Positions 20,130-31,197 of a stretch of 64,000 bases of DNA are shown here, piece by piece (positions within the stretch are counted from its first letter, which is position 1; each line of letters starts with the position of its first letter). The translations under genes and the position numbers were made by a program. The stretch is taken from NCBI GenBank assembly GCA_026397475.1, contig JAPLUT010000002.1, positions 62,001 through 126,000 on the forward strand, written 5' to 3'. Source of the DNA: a candidate division SR1 bacterium. GTDB lineage: Bacteria > Patescibacteriota > Gracilibacteria > Absconditabacterales > Absconditicoccaceae. Under the pieces are notes generated by a model. The model was given only the letters and a program-made list of their open reading frames with translations, had not been told where the DNA came from and searched no databases.

Positions 20130-21482
20130 TTAATCTGATCTCGATTTCAATTCTGTAAATTTCATAATTTCCTTTTCAAAATAGAGTTCAGATTCACCGA
20201 CAGGACCATTTCTATTTTTTCTTACACAGATATCAGTAAGTCATTTCTTATCCGTCTCAGGATCATAATAATCTTCTCTATGAAGCATGATAACTTCATC
20301 AGCATCTTGCTCAATCGCACCAGACTCTCTCAAATCAGAAAGCTGTGGTTTTTTATCAACTCTTTTTTCTACTTCACGAGAAAGCTGAGATAATGCTATA
20401 ATTGGTATTTCAAGTTCTCTGGCAAGCTCTTTAAGTCCTCTAGAAATTTCAGATATTTCTTGCACTCTATTACCAGAATATCATGAATTAGAACCACTCA
20501 TCAGTTGAAGGTAATCGATAATAACAAGGTCGAGATTCGTCTTCTCTATTTTCAGTCTTCTAATTTTTGATTTCAACTCTGGAATAGTAGTAGATCATTT
20601 GTCGTCGATAAAGATATTCGTTTCAGAAAGCGTTTCCATGGAACCGCCCATGATTGTAAAGTCTTCTGTATCCAATTGTCCTTTAGATATCTTCCACATA
20701 GGGATACCAGAAACCATAGACAATATTCTGTCTGCTATTTGTTCAGAGCTCATTTCTAGAGAGAACAAAGCGACGCTTTTTTTCTGATCGACAGCCATAT
20801 TCTTCAAAATATTCAATGCGAAAGCGGTCTTACCCATACTCGGACGTGCAGCAAGAATGATTAGTTCTGCAGGCTTAAATCAGCCAAGCATATCATCCAA
20901 ACCATGATATCCAGAAAACACTTTTCTCAAATTGGCTTTTTCTGGATGATCGACGATATCCATATACTCCTCTACTCTTTTATTCAAAATTTCTCAGATA
21001 GAATGAACTTTTTCAGCGACATTATTTTGTGTAAGATCAAAAACTCTTTTCTCTATGTCTTGTAAAACATGCATCGTATCTTTTTGTTCATAGACATCAC
21101 CAATAATTTTTTGTGAGGTTTTGAGAATATTTCTCAATATCGATTTCTCTTTTACTATTTTTATATATTCAGCACAAGAAGATGTACTTAACAGAAAACT
21201 AGAAAGCTCATAAAGATAGCCGGTTCATCCAATGGCATCTAAAACAGAGTCCTTGGAAAGCTGATCTGCCAAAGTAACAACATCTATAGTTTTACGTGCA
21301 GCCCAAAGCTTTTTAATTCCTTGATAAATATAAAAATGTTCCTTTTGATAAAAATCTTCAGGAGCAAGTCAGGTTCCATCATAATAATACATCAATTCAT
21401 TATCCATTAGGATTCCTCAAAGAGCGCCCTTTTCTGCATCAATATTATGAGGTGGAAGTTTTATATCTTCTAAGCTTACCAT
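20130..21482 (-). CDS. dnaB: Replicative DNA helicase DnaB
   Basis: A 450-aa hexameric 5'-3' helicase of the replication fork. The N-terminal domain starts [19 protein letters not shown], and the linker is followed by the RecA-like core: [15 protein letters not shown] (Walker A, ~210), [41 protein letters not shown] (Walker B), [12 protein letters not shown] and [12 protein letters not shown]. Full length for the family, no intein. TGA-Gly is present, for instance in GGILMD and GSTTIPE. It stands alone between the TPM and galU genes. Confidence 0.97.
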
Positions 21483-21651
21483 AAGAAATACAAATTTAAA
21501 TATTAAAATATTATGAAAAATAAAATATTAATTCTAATTTTTGAACGTTGCAATCTTTTAATTTTTTAATTATTCAATGCAAGAGAAAATTTCAAGAAAG
21601 TGCAGGTAAGAACTACAATAGTTAACAATATTCTAACAATATTTTAACAAT

Positions 21652-22449
21652 TTAATCAAAAAGTTTGCCATTTTTCAAAAATTTTGCATTAGCCTCTAGC
21701 CATCATGTAAGACTTCCCGTATCTAAATAGGGGCGCAAAGACAATCATGTAATAGGGACCTCTTTGATAAGAGCTTTGATTGCATCGGGAAGATTCAATT
21801 CTCAAGATCTATGATCAGACTCTATCTCTTGTAAAAGAGAAAAAATACGTTTAGGAAGAATTGCAGCACCATTCCAAATTAAATTAGAAGGAGCATCTTC
21901 TACTTTAGGTTTTTCTACGAAATCAATAATTTTATCTCATGCAAGTTGTACAACACCATACTTATATACATCCTCTTTGGGCACTTGATGGATAGCAACA
22001 ATAGGAGAAGGCGCAATAGTGAATACCTTCATCATTTCGATAAAAGCCTCAGGGGGATAAATTGTATCAGCAAAAATAACCATAAAATAATCATCAGAAA
22101 TCAAATGCTGAGCTTGCATTAAAGCATGTCCCGTACCAAGCATTTCCAATTGTTTTACAAAAGTATAGGTTGCCATAGTTTTTGGTTTATTAATCAATGC
22201 CAACAAATCAAACTTTCCCTTCTTTTGTAAAATATCTTCCAATTCATAATTTTTATCAAAATAATCCTCAAGAGCTTTTTTTTGATGAGAAGTTACCATA
22301 ATGATATCAGTTATTCAAGCAGCGACAAGTCATTCAATAGTATATTGAATAATAGGCTTATCTCAGACAGGAAGCATTTCCTTGGGAACCGTTTTAGTTA
22401 TAGGCAACATTCTAGTACCAAATCATGCGGCAACAATAACAGCTTTCAT
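21652..22449 (-). CDS. galU: UTP-glucose-1-phosphate uridylyltransferase
   Basis: GalU makes UDP-glucose from UTP and glucose-1-P. The 265-aa product begins MKAVIVAAGFGTRMLPITK, with the nucleotide-binding GxGTRxLPxTK signature and KEMLPVGDKPIIQY. It continues with TSHQKKALEDYFD, GTGHALMQA, VIFADTIYP (DD-like metal site, here AD), VEKPKVEDAPS, NGAAILPKRIF and YLDTGSLTGWLEAN. The length is slightly short of the usual ~290. It supplies sugar nucleotides for cell-surface polymers, compatible with the WecG-type gene at 49.6 kb. Confidence 0.95.
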
Positions 22450-22486
22450 ACAGATAATAAAGAGAATAAAAGCACAATTATATGGT

Positions 22487-23803
22487 TTATTTTTTAAAAA
22501 ATTCATATGCAAAATTAAATCATTTCTCAATAAGATCAATATCAAAGTTCTCATCTATACCATGGGCATTGCAGTCCTGATTGACAAGAGGGATAAGAAC
22601 AGCTTTTGTATTCAATACCCTTTCTAAAATATCCACAATAGGAAGGCCTCCTCATGAATACTTGTAAAATACGGGTTGACCAAAAACTTTTTGTAAAGCC
22701 AACTCTGCTTTTTTGATATAAAAATTATTCATATCTACTTTGACCGGTTCATAGGTATCTCAAATATCAAGAGAATAATCAACATGCATAGGAACAGTTG
22801 TTTTTAACCACTGATCGAATGCACTAATAACATTTTTTGTAGTTTGATTTTTTACAATCCTAAAATTAATATGGGCATGTGCGACATTGGGAATTGCATT
22901 CTTGTATCCATCCCCCACATGTCATGAAGAAATTCAAGTAATTTGAATAGTAGGTTTAAGTCCTATTTGGGTAATCATATCTATATCTTTTTCTTTGAAA
23001 ATAGTTTTAATTCAGGTATCAAGCATAAGTTTCTGACTATCGGTTTTTATTTTCTTATTTTTAACTAGAATATCAAAAGCAACTTCTTCTACATCATAAT
23101 AAAAATACGGTATAGTGATACGATTATGGGTATCATAAAGTTTAGATAAGATGGAATTCATTTCATGAATAGCATTTGGCACTATTCATCCATATAATCA
23201 TGAATGAAGATCGGTAATCGCAGTAGTTATTTTTAATTTAGCATTGATACCTCATCTATATCCCACATCGATACATGGGATACTTCACAAAATATAAGAA
23301 TCTGAAATCAAACAAAAATCTGAAATCAAATCTTGCTTATAATCTATAAGAAAATTTTCAATATGCTGAGAACCAGTTTCTTCATTTCCTTCCAACAGAA
23401 CAATAACATTATATCACAATTTTTTAGAAGCAATAAGTTCAAAAATGGTAAGCAAATGGATAAGAAATTGTCATTTATTGTCAGCGACACCTCTTCCATA
23501 AATCTTTTCTTTACCTATATACAAAGAAAAAGGATCATGACTTCGTCATTGATTAGAATCAGCAGTTTGAACATCATAATGCCCATACAATATCATTGTA
23601 GGCAACGAATCATCTACAGAGAATTTACCCAATACAAGAGGATTCCCATATCCATGAACAATTTCTGTAGAGAAGTCATTATCTTGGAGCATAGCATTGA
23701 GATAAATCGCTATTTTTTCTATAGCATTCATATGATCAGGATCAACTGAAATGCTTTGAATAGCTACAAGCTCTTTAAGTATTTGATAATACGATGTAAG
23801 CAT
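22487..23803 (-). CDS. M20 family metallopeptidase (dipeptidase-like)
   Basis: A 438-aa protein. I start at the ATG at 23803 (MLTSYYQILKELVAIQSISV), which matches family N-termini; an upstream in-frame ATG would add a hydrophobic stretch. Metal/catalytic motifs are LYGHYDVQTAD (HxD), GRGVADNKGQF, LLEGNEETGSQ (EE), LISDSYILG, DLHSGLYGG and NAHGIDENF (final His ligand). This matches M20 peptidases of the CPG2/carnosinase type. Substrates are probably peptides. It begins 124 bp after the TPR gene stop. Confidence 0.92.
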
Positions 23804-23927
23804 AAGAAAACAAAAAAACATAAAACAGAAGCTCATTGCTATATTTATGTTTTTATTTTTGAACAGATTTTTTGACACAGATATTAGGGAGAAGGCATTA
23901 GCTACCAGGAACTTTTCCGCATCCCTG

Positions 23928-24854
23928 TTATTCTACTACTAATTCTTTCAATTTTTTCTTAGCTTTTTCATTGGAAGGTTCATATTCCAAGACCCTAAAA
24001 TAGTATTTTTTAGCATTATCAAGATCATTTATTTCTGCATATAAATCAGCCAGAGTAAGCATATAAGCAGAATTAGTAGGTCTCAGTTTAATAACCTTTT
24101 CCATCTCCAAGACAGAGTTATGTTTTCTATCGGTATTGTACAAAAGTTCGACCATACTGATATAGTATTTTGGATTAGTGGGATTGATACCAATAGCTTT
24201 TTGAATAAGTAACTCAGCGACATCAAAGTCACTCGAAGTAAGATATACTTCTCCTATCTGTCGTATTGCTTTATGGTCTTTGGGATCAAGTTCAACAATT
24301 TTTTTTAGAATAGGTAATGCTTTTTTATAGTTACTCATAGTGAAATAAAGATCAGCCAATAATTTATTAAGATCCTTATCTTCAGAATCAATAGCCAATC
24401 ATTCAATGATTTTCTTTTCATATTCATCAAGCCTTCAATCCTTTCTTAATCCCAAGGCATCATAAATTATTTTTTCAAGCAGCTTTCTTTTTTTAATCAT
24501 TGTAGATTTATCCTGTTCATCATCTACTATCATATGCGGTTCTGCATATTTAGAAACAGAATAATTTGGTTTAATAAGATCATCTATGCCATTAAGAAAC
24601 ACCTGTTCTTCATTGACCATATTATCTATTTTTTCTTTACTTACATGTGAACGTAAACTAGCAAATTTTGTTCTATAAAGACGTACAGCATCTTGCTTAA
24701 ATTTTACCAACGCGTCAAAAGTATCTATCTTATCAAGCAAACGAATAAGTTTTTTAAATATTTTTTTAGAAAAGAAAAATGATGCTATGCCAATCGGCAA
24801 TGAGATAAGGATAATAGTAAACAACATCCACAATACAACCGACATCTTTAACAT
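23928..24854 (-). CDS. Membrane-anchored TPR protein
   Basis: A 308-aa protein. One N-terminal TM helix (MSVVLWMLFTIILISLPIGI) and a charged linker are followed by at least four tetratricopeptide repeats from ~residue 150 (KDLNKLLADLYFTMSNYKKA, HKAIRQIGEVYLTSSDFDVA, NSAYMLTLADLYAEINDLDN). TPRs mediate protein-protein contacts. The topology suggests a membrane scaffold or assembly factor. It lies 33 bp upstream of the PSP1 gene stop in the same direction, forming part of the ftsH-PSP1-TPR block. Confidence 0.82.
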
Positions 24855-24886
24855 TTCCCCTTTATAATAAGATAAATAATTTTAAA

Positions 24887-25801
24887 TTATTTCTTTGCAG
24901 GAGCTACATGTTTCGGAGCGTCCTTGTTGTCTATCTTTCAAACTTCTTTTGTGGATTCTTCTTGTTTACCAGGAAGCTTAACATTTTTGATAAGCGTATA
25001 CGGGATCTTAACTATTGGACCTTCTTTTGTCCTTATGGTAACATCACCATTCATAATATTAAATGATAGCGCTACGCCGCAAGTCTCACATCATTCAGTT
25101 TCCACATGAGATCATTTTGCTGGAAATTTTTTGCTTTCTTGTACATAAGTTTCTAATTCATAAATCAATGAACATTTTAATTTTCCGCATCTTCATTTTA
25201 ATCTTTCGATATCTCTTCATTCTAGATTTTGGAGAACAATATTTTCTATTTCCACACTAGGCAAGGGCCTAGAACTTTTACAACATAAATTAATTCCATT
25301 ACATCAAACGAGACAATCAGTTCATGGAGACATTTTGACCATATCTCTTGCTCCCACCTGGAACAAGAAAATATTTTTTCAAAGCTCTTGTCTAAATTCC
25401 TTTACAAAATCAGTAAACACATATCTCTCCTCCGAATAAAAATAGAAATAGAGTTGGTCTCAAAAAATTTGATATCTCGCGGTCACAGGAACCGAATCAG
25501 GAAAATATTTTTTGAATGATTTTTTGAATAATGGAAAGATATCTAATGCCAAAGACTGTTGTTCATCAAAGAATGTTTTATCTTCATCTTCAAGTATTTT
25601 TTGGAAAATTCCTTGCCTATCAGTAACCGTTTCATGTCAAATATAAGTTCATACGGTTTGTTTACTGACTCAAGTTTGATCAGTTGACGAATACACAACT
25701 TTAGTTCCCGCTCTAAGTTTTGCAAAAGACTCTTCAGGGACGTCTTTAACCAAAACATTTTTATTAGTATATCGATCTAATACATAGATATTTTTTTTCA
25801 T
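24887..25801 (-). CDS. PSP1-domain protein (YaaT/RicT-like)
   Basis: A 304-aa protein. Its core matches the PSP1 C-terminal domain: FRQELGKNIFLFQVGARDMV, KMSPGTDCLVGCNGINLCCK, QNLEGRDIERLKGRCGKLKC. The Cys-rich loop corresponds to the Fe-S-binding cysteines of B. subtilis YaaT/RicT, which acts in the RicAFT complex on RNase Y-dependent mRNA maturation. RicA/RicF partners are not seen here. The N-terminal ~100 residues and the Lys-rich C-terminus are lineage-specific. Several Gly are TGA. Confidence 0.85.
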
Positions 25802-25843
25802 CAACTCATTGAGAAAATAAAACCACAAAAGTTATAGATAAAG

Positions 25844-27730
25844 TTATTTCTTTACAGATTTTTTAGTCTTGGAAAAGTTAGTAATCATAGACTCAAATTC
25901 ATCTTTGGTAAGATATTCTTTATCTAAAAGGACTAACGACAATTTCTCAATCAACTCCTTATTTTCTATAACGAGTTTTTTGGAGTGTGCATAACATTCA
26001 GACATATATTTTTTTATTTTCTCATCAATGATTTGTGCTGTTTTTTCACTATATCCTCTAAACATACTATATTCGTTTTTATTATTTTCCAAATAGGTAA
26101 TAGTACCCAAATCAGCATCCATACCATATTTTACAATCATATTTGTAATAATTTCTGTCGCCTTTTCAAAATCATTTGAGGCTCAAGTCGTAATATTTTC
26201 TATCCCAAAGAAAACTTCTTCTGCGGCTCTTCATCAAAGCAATGAAGTTACCTCATCAAGGAACTTTGCTTTAGAATTTAGATACATATCCTCATTAGGC
26301 ATAATCCAAGTAACTCCTAAGGCCTGCCCTCTACGTACAATAGAAACTTTTTCTACAGGATCAGCAAGTGGCAAGATATGAGAAGTAACTGCATGTCCAA
26401 GCTCATGAAAGGTTATAATTTTTCTTTCTTCTTCTTTCATAGATTTTACTTTTTTTTCAGGGCCCATAATGATCTTTTCTAGAGCATATTCAAAATCATT
26501 CTGATCAAGGGCATTCCTATTTTCCTTAGCTTCTTTGAGCGCTGATTCATTCACGATATTTTCGATATCAGCACCAACCAAACCGATTGTTCTCTTAGCT
26601 AATGAAGGGATATCTATCGACTTAGCAAGTTTTTTCCCTTTAAGATAATATTGAAATATAAGAACTCTTTCTTCATAAGTAGGTTCAGAGACATACACCT
26701 TTCTATCAAACCTTCCAGCTCTCATCAATGCAGGATCCAAAATATCAGGCCTGTTAGTCGCAGCCATAACTATGATATTCGTAGTGTTATCAAATCCGTC
26801 CATCTCAGTCAAAATCTGATTTAATGTTTGTTCTTGTTCTTGATGCCCTCATGTAGATCAAACTCCTCTCTTTTTACCTATCGCATCTATTTCATCGATA
26901 AAGATAATTGCTCTACCCGCAGCTTTTGCTTTACCAAAAAGCTCTCTTACTTTAGCCGCTCACATACCGACCAACATTTCCATAAATTCAGATCCAGAGA
27001 CAGAGAAAAAAGCAACATTCGATTCTCAAGCTACTGCTCTTGCAAGCAAGGTTTTTCCTGATCCTGGCTGTCCATATAATAATACTCACTTAGGATGTCT
27101 AGCGCCAACTTTATGATACTTAGCAGGATTTTTTAAATAATCTACGATCTCAGAAAGTTCCATTTTTACTTCATCCATACCCGCAACATCAGCAAATCTT
27201 GTTTTCATGGTTTTTTTATCATTCAATTTTCATGCTTTGATGCTAAACGGGAATCATGCACCGCCTTTTGGCATAGCAAATTTAAAGATAAGAAAGAAAA
27301 CAAGAAGAAACAAAAATAAGGGTCAAATATCTTGAAGAAGCTGTGATCGCCAAGCTTTTTGATTAAATTTTACATCTACAGTAATAGGTCATATCATAGA
27401 TATTCCTAAATCTTTGAGTGAAGTACCAAGCGGTTTGTTAGTTTCAAATACATTAACATACTCTTCAGTCATTTTTTTATTCATAGTGAGAAGAGAGACA
27501 GAAGTCCCAGTTCATAGATATTGATACCCTCTGAGAAGTGTTTCATCTTCCAAGACTATCTTCGAGAAAGACTTGTTATTATATTGTTTTAAAAAATCAT
27601 TAAGGGGTACCTTCTTTGTCTCACGAACAACTTCTATGGTATTTCATTGAACATTAGCAGTTTTATATAACTGGATAGCTCCCGTTGAGAGGAGAATGAA
27701 GATAAATACATATCGTAATCATTTTTTCAT
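25844..27730 (-). CDS. ftsH: ATP-dependent zinc metalloprotease FtsH
   Basis: A 628-aa membrane AAA+ protease that degrades misfolded membrane and regulatory proteins. The N-terminal TM, extracytoplasmic domain and second TM ([17 protein letters not shown]) are followed by [18 protein letters not shown], Walker [11 protein letters not shown] (~221), Walker [32 protein letters not shown], and the zinc site FHELGHAV (~437-444) with a downstream acidic ligand (NDFEKATEI). TGA codes several invariant Gly. Upstream, 27731-27895 is the divergent promoter region shared with the 122-aa gene. Confidence 0.97.
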
Positions 27731-27839
27731 AAACAAAAAAATATCAGATAAAATGTTTCATATCAAATATAATAAATCTGGGACGAATTTCAACGTATAT
27801 AACCAAGACAAAAAAATAGATTGAAAATACGAGAAGGGA

Positions 27840-27867
27840 TTGACATTCGTTGATAAATATATATCCT
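27840..27867 (+). promoter_or_regulatory. Sigma-70-type promoter for the 122-aa gene
   Basis: TTGACA (27840-27845), a 16-bp spacer, TATCCT (27862-27867), 29 bp before ATG 27896. This is inferred from consensus only. Confidence 0.5.
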
Positions 27868-27895
27868 AAATAGACACAAATAAAAAAGAAAAGCA

Positions 27896-28264
27896 ATGAA
27901 ACTAATAACAGAAACACCAAAACTATTAAAATTCTTCGAGGCAGACGATGTCAAAAACACACTTGGAGTACAACTCAGAATATGGGAAACCTCAAACCAT
28001 ACCGAATTGGTTGTAAGAATGGAAAATCAAAACAAAAAGGCTATAAAACTTTGGAAAGAAGGAATTACGAAGCTAAATAGTGGCGATGTTAGTAGAAAAG
28101 TACTAAGTTTTTTGCATGAACTAGGCTTCGCTAATAATCCAGAAAATTGGACTTCCTCAGGACAACGGACGAGTGAAATAAGAAATTTTGATGAATATGA
28201 AGATAGAGACAACTGTATATATTTTGTCTTTTATGTTCACAAACGTCTTTTGGTTGAGTTCTAA
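27896..28264 (+). CDS. Hypothetical protein (122 aa), no TGA codons
   Basis: ATG 27896 to TAA 28262, flanked by a promoter-like sequence and a strong terminator, so a monocistronic gene. The product is soluble with alternating beta and helix (VQLRIWETSNHTELVVRMEN, KAIKLWKEGITKLNSGDV, YFVFYVHKRLLVEF). It has five Gly codons, none TGA. No family is recognised. Confidence 0.72.
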   Translation: MKLITETPKLLKFFEADDVKNTLGVQLRIWETSNHTELVVRMENQNKKAIKLWKEGITKLNSGDVSRKVLSFLHELGFANNPENWTSSGQRTSEIRNFDEYEDRDNCIYFVFYVHKRLLVEF

Positions 28265-28289
28265 AAAATCAATTTATTTTTCAATAGTG

Positions 28290-28316
28290 GTTCTGTGTAT
28301 TCGCAGAACTTTTTTT
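28290..28316 (+). terminator. Intrinsic terminator
   Basis: GTTCTGTG-TATT-CGCAGAAC with seven T residues, 26 bp after the TAA of the 122-aa gene. Confidence 0.85.
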
Positions 28317-28318
28317 AA

Positions 28319-28425
28319 TTGAGACGCAGTAAAAATTCGAGGCATCGAGATTTTTTACTACGTCGAAATTATAGTTGTTATCCAAATAAGTCGGAAATGT
28401 AATAAAGAATTATTGTGATAACAAC
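28319..28425 (+). ncRNA. Candidate structured RNA element, copy 1 (upstream of recG)
   Basis: TTGA is followed by a long hairpin, GACG(28323-28326)/CGTC(28361-28364) plus AGTAAAAA/TTTTTACT plus TCGA/TCGA, and then GAAATTATAG and a perfect 9-bp hairpin GTTGTTATC/GATAACAAC (28374-28425). The same flanking words with a different but still paired stem occur at 40949 and 53113. It lies 111 bp before recG. Just downstream (28429-28475) ATATCCTTCAA can pair with a segment containing AAGGAGGATAT. Confidence 0.5.
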
Positions 28426-28535
28426 TACATATCCTTCAATCAAAAATAAAGATACTTTTGAAGGAGGATATATATTTTCGTTTCAGAAAATGTATTAAAA
28501 GTTGAAAACAATATAATTATCCGTAAACATAGAAC

Positions 28536-30635
28536 ATGATCGATCTCAAAACCGCACTCAAAACCACACCTAAATACCTCAAAATTCTCGCTGCTGAAGG
28601 AATAGTCACCGTGAAAGATTTTTTGCAATATTTCCCAAGAGCGTATGAAGACAGGTCTACCATTAGAAACTTGCACGAGCTTATCTTCAACGAGAAAGGT
28701 ATAACAGCCACCAAAGGCAAAATCATTAAAAAGAGCATTTTTATGAGAGGAGGGAAAAGAATATATACAATAAATTTTGTAGATCCTATAGGGAATAAAT
28801 GAGTAATAACTATTTTCAATTCAGGATTTCTTGCAAGCAAAATCCATGAGGAAAAACGATATATCATCGTAGGAAAACCAAATATAAGTTACGGAAAAAT
28901 AAGTTTTTCCCATCCTGACGTAATAGAAACAGATTCCCCGGAAGGTGAGATCAATAATGAATGATGAATAATGAATGATATTGGTACGCATAAAGAAATA
29001 TATAACACAGGAAGAATTTTCCCTATCTATCCAGAACTCATGGGAATCTCTCCCGGATGGTTCGCCCAAAAGATGCGATTATTGATGGACAAGGTGGACA
29101 CAATTTTTACTGAGTACTTACCTAAGGAATTCATAGATAAATTCAATCTCATAGGCGTACAAGAAACAATCAAAGAAATGCATTATCCCACTAGTTTCGA
29201 AAAGCAAAAAGAAGCAAATCTAAGAATATTTTTTGACAGACTACTAAGAATTCAGTTATATTCACTTATTAATCGCAGTAGCTACCAACTAAATAAAACG
29301 AATATGGAACATGAAAGCATAGACCGAAATATTGTAAAAGAAATTATGGCAACACTGCCTTTTGAATTAACTAACGCACAAAAGAAAGTAATTAAACATA
29401 TCACAGAAAATATCCACGAACCTAAACCGATGCTCAGACTCCTTCAAGGAGATGTTTGAAGCTGAAAAACTATCGTTGCGGCTATTTCAGCATATTATAC
29501 TTTTAAAAAATATCAATGACAATCAGTGTTTCTAGCGCCTCTAGAAGTACTGGCAAATCAGCATTACAAAACCCTAGCTAAATTACTTTTGCCTCTAGGA
29601 TTAAGAGTAGCATTACTTACTTGATCATTAAGCAAATGAGAAAAAGATAAAATTAAATTAGACTTAGCAGAAGGAAGGATACATACAATAGTTTGAACCC
29701 ATGCGGTAATTCAAGAAGACATTAAATTCAAAAAACTTCAATTCGTTGTAATAGATGAACAGCATAAGTTTTGAGTCAGACAAAGGGCTTTTTTCAAAAG
29801 ATTTTGAGCTCCTCATATCTTACAAATGAGTGCGACACCCATCCCTAGATCTATGGCATTAGCCTTTTTCGGAGAATTTGACGTCAGCATCATTGATGAA
29901 ATGCCGATAGGCAGAAAGCCAATTATCACAAAAGTTATTTCAGAAAAAGAATATATAAAACTAAAACCACGAGTTCTTGATCACATTAAGAAAGGACAAA
30001 AAGTGTTTATTGTCACTCCCCTTATCGAAGAATCAGAAAAGTTAGAAGAAGTGAATTCAGCTACAAACGAATTTGAAAATATGAAAGAATTGTATCCAGA
30101 GCTTAAAGGTAAAATAGGGCTTCTTCATTGAAAAATGAGACCTCAAGATAAAGAACAAGTGATGCAGGATTTTAAGTCATGAAAGATTTGTCTACTTGTG
30201 TCTACTACTGTCATAGAGGTGGGAGTAGATATTCCTGAGGCTACTATCATGGTAATCAAAAATGCCGAAAGATTTGGGCTCTCACAACTTCATCAATTAA
30301 GAGGAAGAATAGGAAGAGCAGATATTCAGTCTTACTGTTTCTTAGAAACTAAAAGCAAATCAGGCGATATCGGGAAAAGATTAAAAGCAATGGAAGATAG
30401 CAATGATGGATTCAAGCTAGCGGAACTCGATCTTCAAAATCGTGGTGCAGGAGAAATTCTATGAACCATGCAATCATGAGAAAGTGACATTCCCTTAGAA
30501 ATATTATCAGATTTAATATTTTTGGAAAGAATCCAAGAATGAGCTAAATGGCTACTTGAAAAATACCCAAAATTAGAATGACTTCCTGGATTAAAAAAAT
30601 ATCTAGAAGAAAAGATGGGTGACGTACTCGCATAA
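28536..30635 (+). CDS. recG: ATP-dependent DNA helicase RecG
   Basis: RecG is a dsDNA translocase that remodels stalled forks and Holliday junctions. The 699-aa product has an N-terminal wedge region ([15 protein letters not shown]), Walker A GDVGSGKT (305-312; two of its three Gly are TGA), [22 protein letters not shown], the RecG form of motif [37 protein letters not shown] and [10 protein letters not shown]. The region around residues 140-150 (NNEGGIMND) is coded by an AATGAATGATGAATAATGAA tract and looks like a small in-frame repeat expansion. Confidence 0.96.
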
Positions 30636-30658
30636 TTTTTAGACTTTAATTACATCTA

Positions 30659-31111
30659 ATGTTACAAACAACTCATGTCTATCTCTTTAACAGTAAAGGA
30701 CAAATTTTACTAGGGATGAAGAAAAGATGATTTGGTATGGGAAATCGAAATGGGTTTGGTGGGAAAAACCATGAATGAGAAACAATAGAAGAGACAGCGC
30801 TTAGAGAGCTTTCAGAAGAAGCAAAAATCCTTCTTAATAAGAACGAAATAAAGAAAATAGGAATGTTGCATTTCTTTTATAAAGCAAATCCAAGTCGAGA
30901 TCAAGATGTACACATATATAGTGGAACCTATGATTGAACCTTTGAAGAAACTGAAGAGATGAAACCTCAATGGCGAGATATAAAGGATATCCCCTACGAT
31001 AATATGCGAGAAGACGACAGTATTTGGTTACCTAAACTAATAAAAAAAGAATTTCCGATTGATATGACATTTAAGTTTGACGAAGAATGAAAGCTTGCAG
31101 AATACAGATAG
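30659..31111 (+). CDS. MutT/MTH1-type Nudix hydrolase
   Basis: A 150-aa protein whose N-terminal half follows MTH1 closely: KRGFGMGNRNGFGGKNHEGE, then TIEETALRELSEEAKI. That is a Nudix box with RE and EE intact (G-x5-E-x7-RELSEE). MTH1-type enzymes hydrolyse oxidised purine nucleoside triphosphates such as 8-oxo-dGTP. The C-terminal half keeps FYKANPSRDQDVHIY and WLPKLI. It follows recG by 23 bp, forming a small repair operon. Confidence 0.85.
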
Positions 31112-31162
31112 ATATACATAATACAATTTATTAATAAATACATTTGACAATATACATATAAT

Positions 31163-31195
31163 ACCTATAAAGAATGTACTTTATAGGTTATTTTT
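31163..31195 (+). terminator. Hairpin terminator abutting the next start codon
   Basis: ACCTATAAAG/CTTTATAGGT, a perfect 10-bp stem (31163-31172/31179-31188) followed by TATTTTTT, ending 3 bp before ATG 31198. It can end the recG-Nudix transcript. Because it overlaps the leader of the next gene it could also act as an attenuator. Confidence 0.6.
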
Positions 31196-31197
31196 TA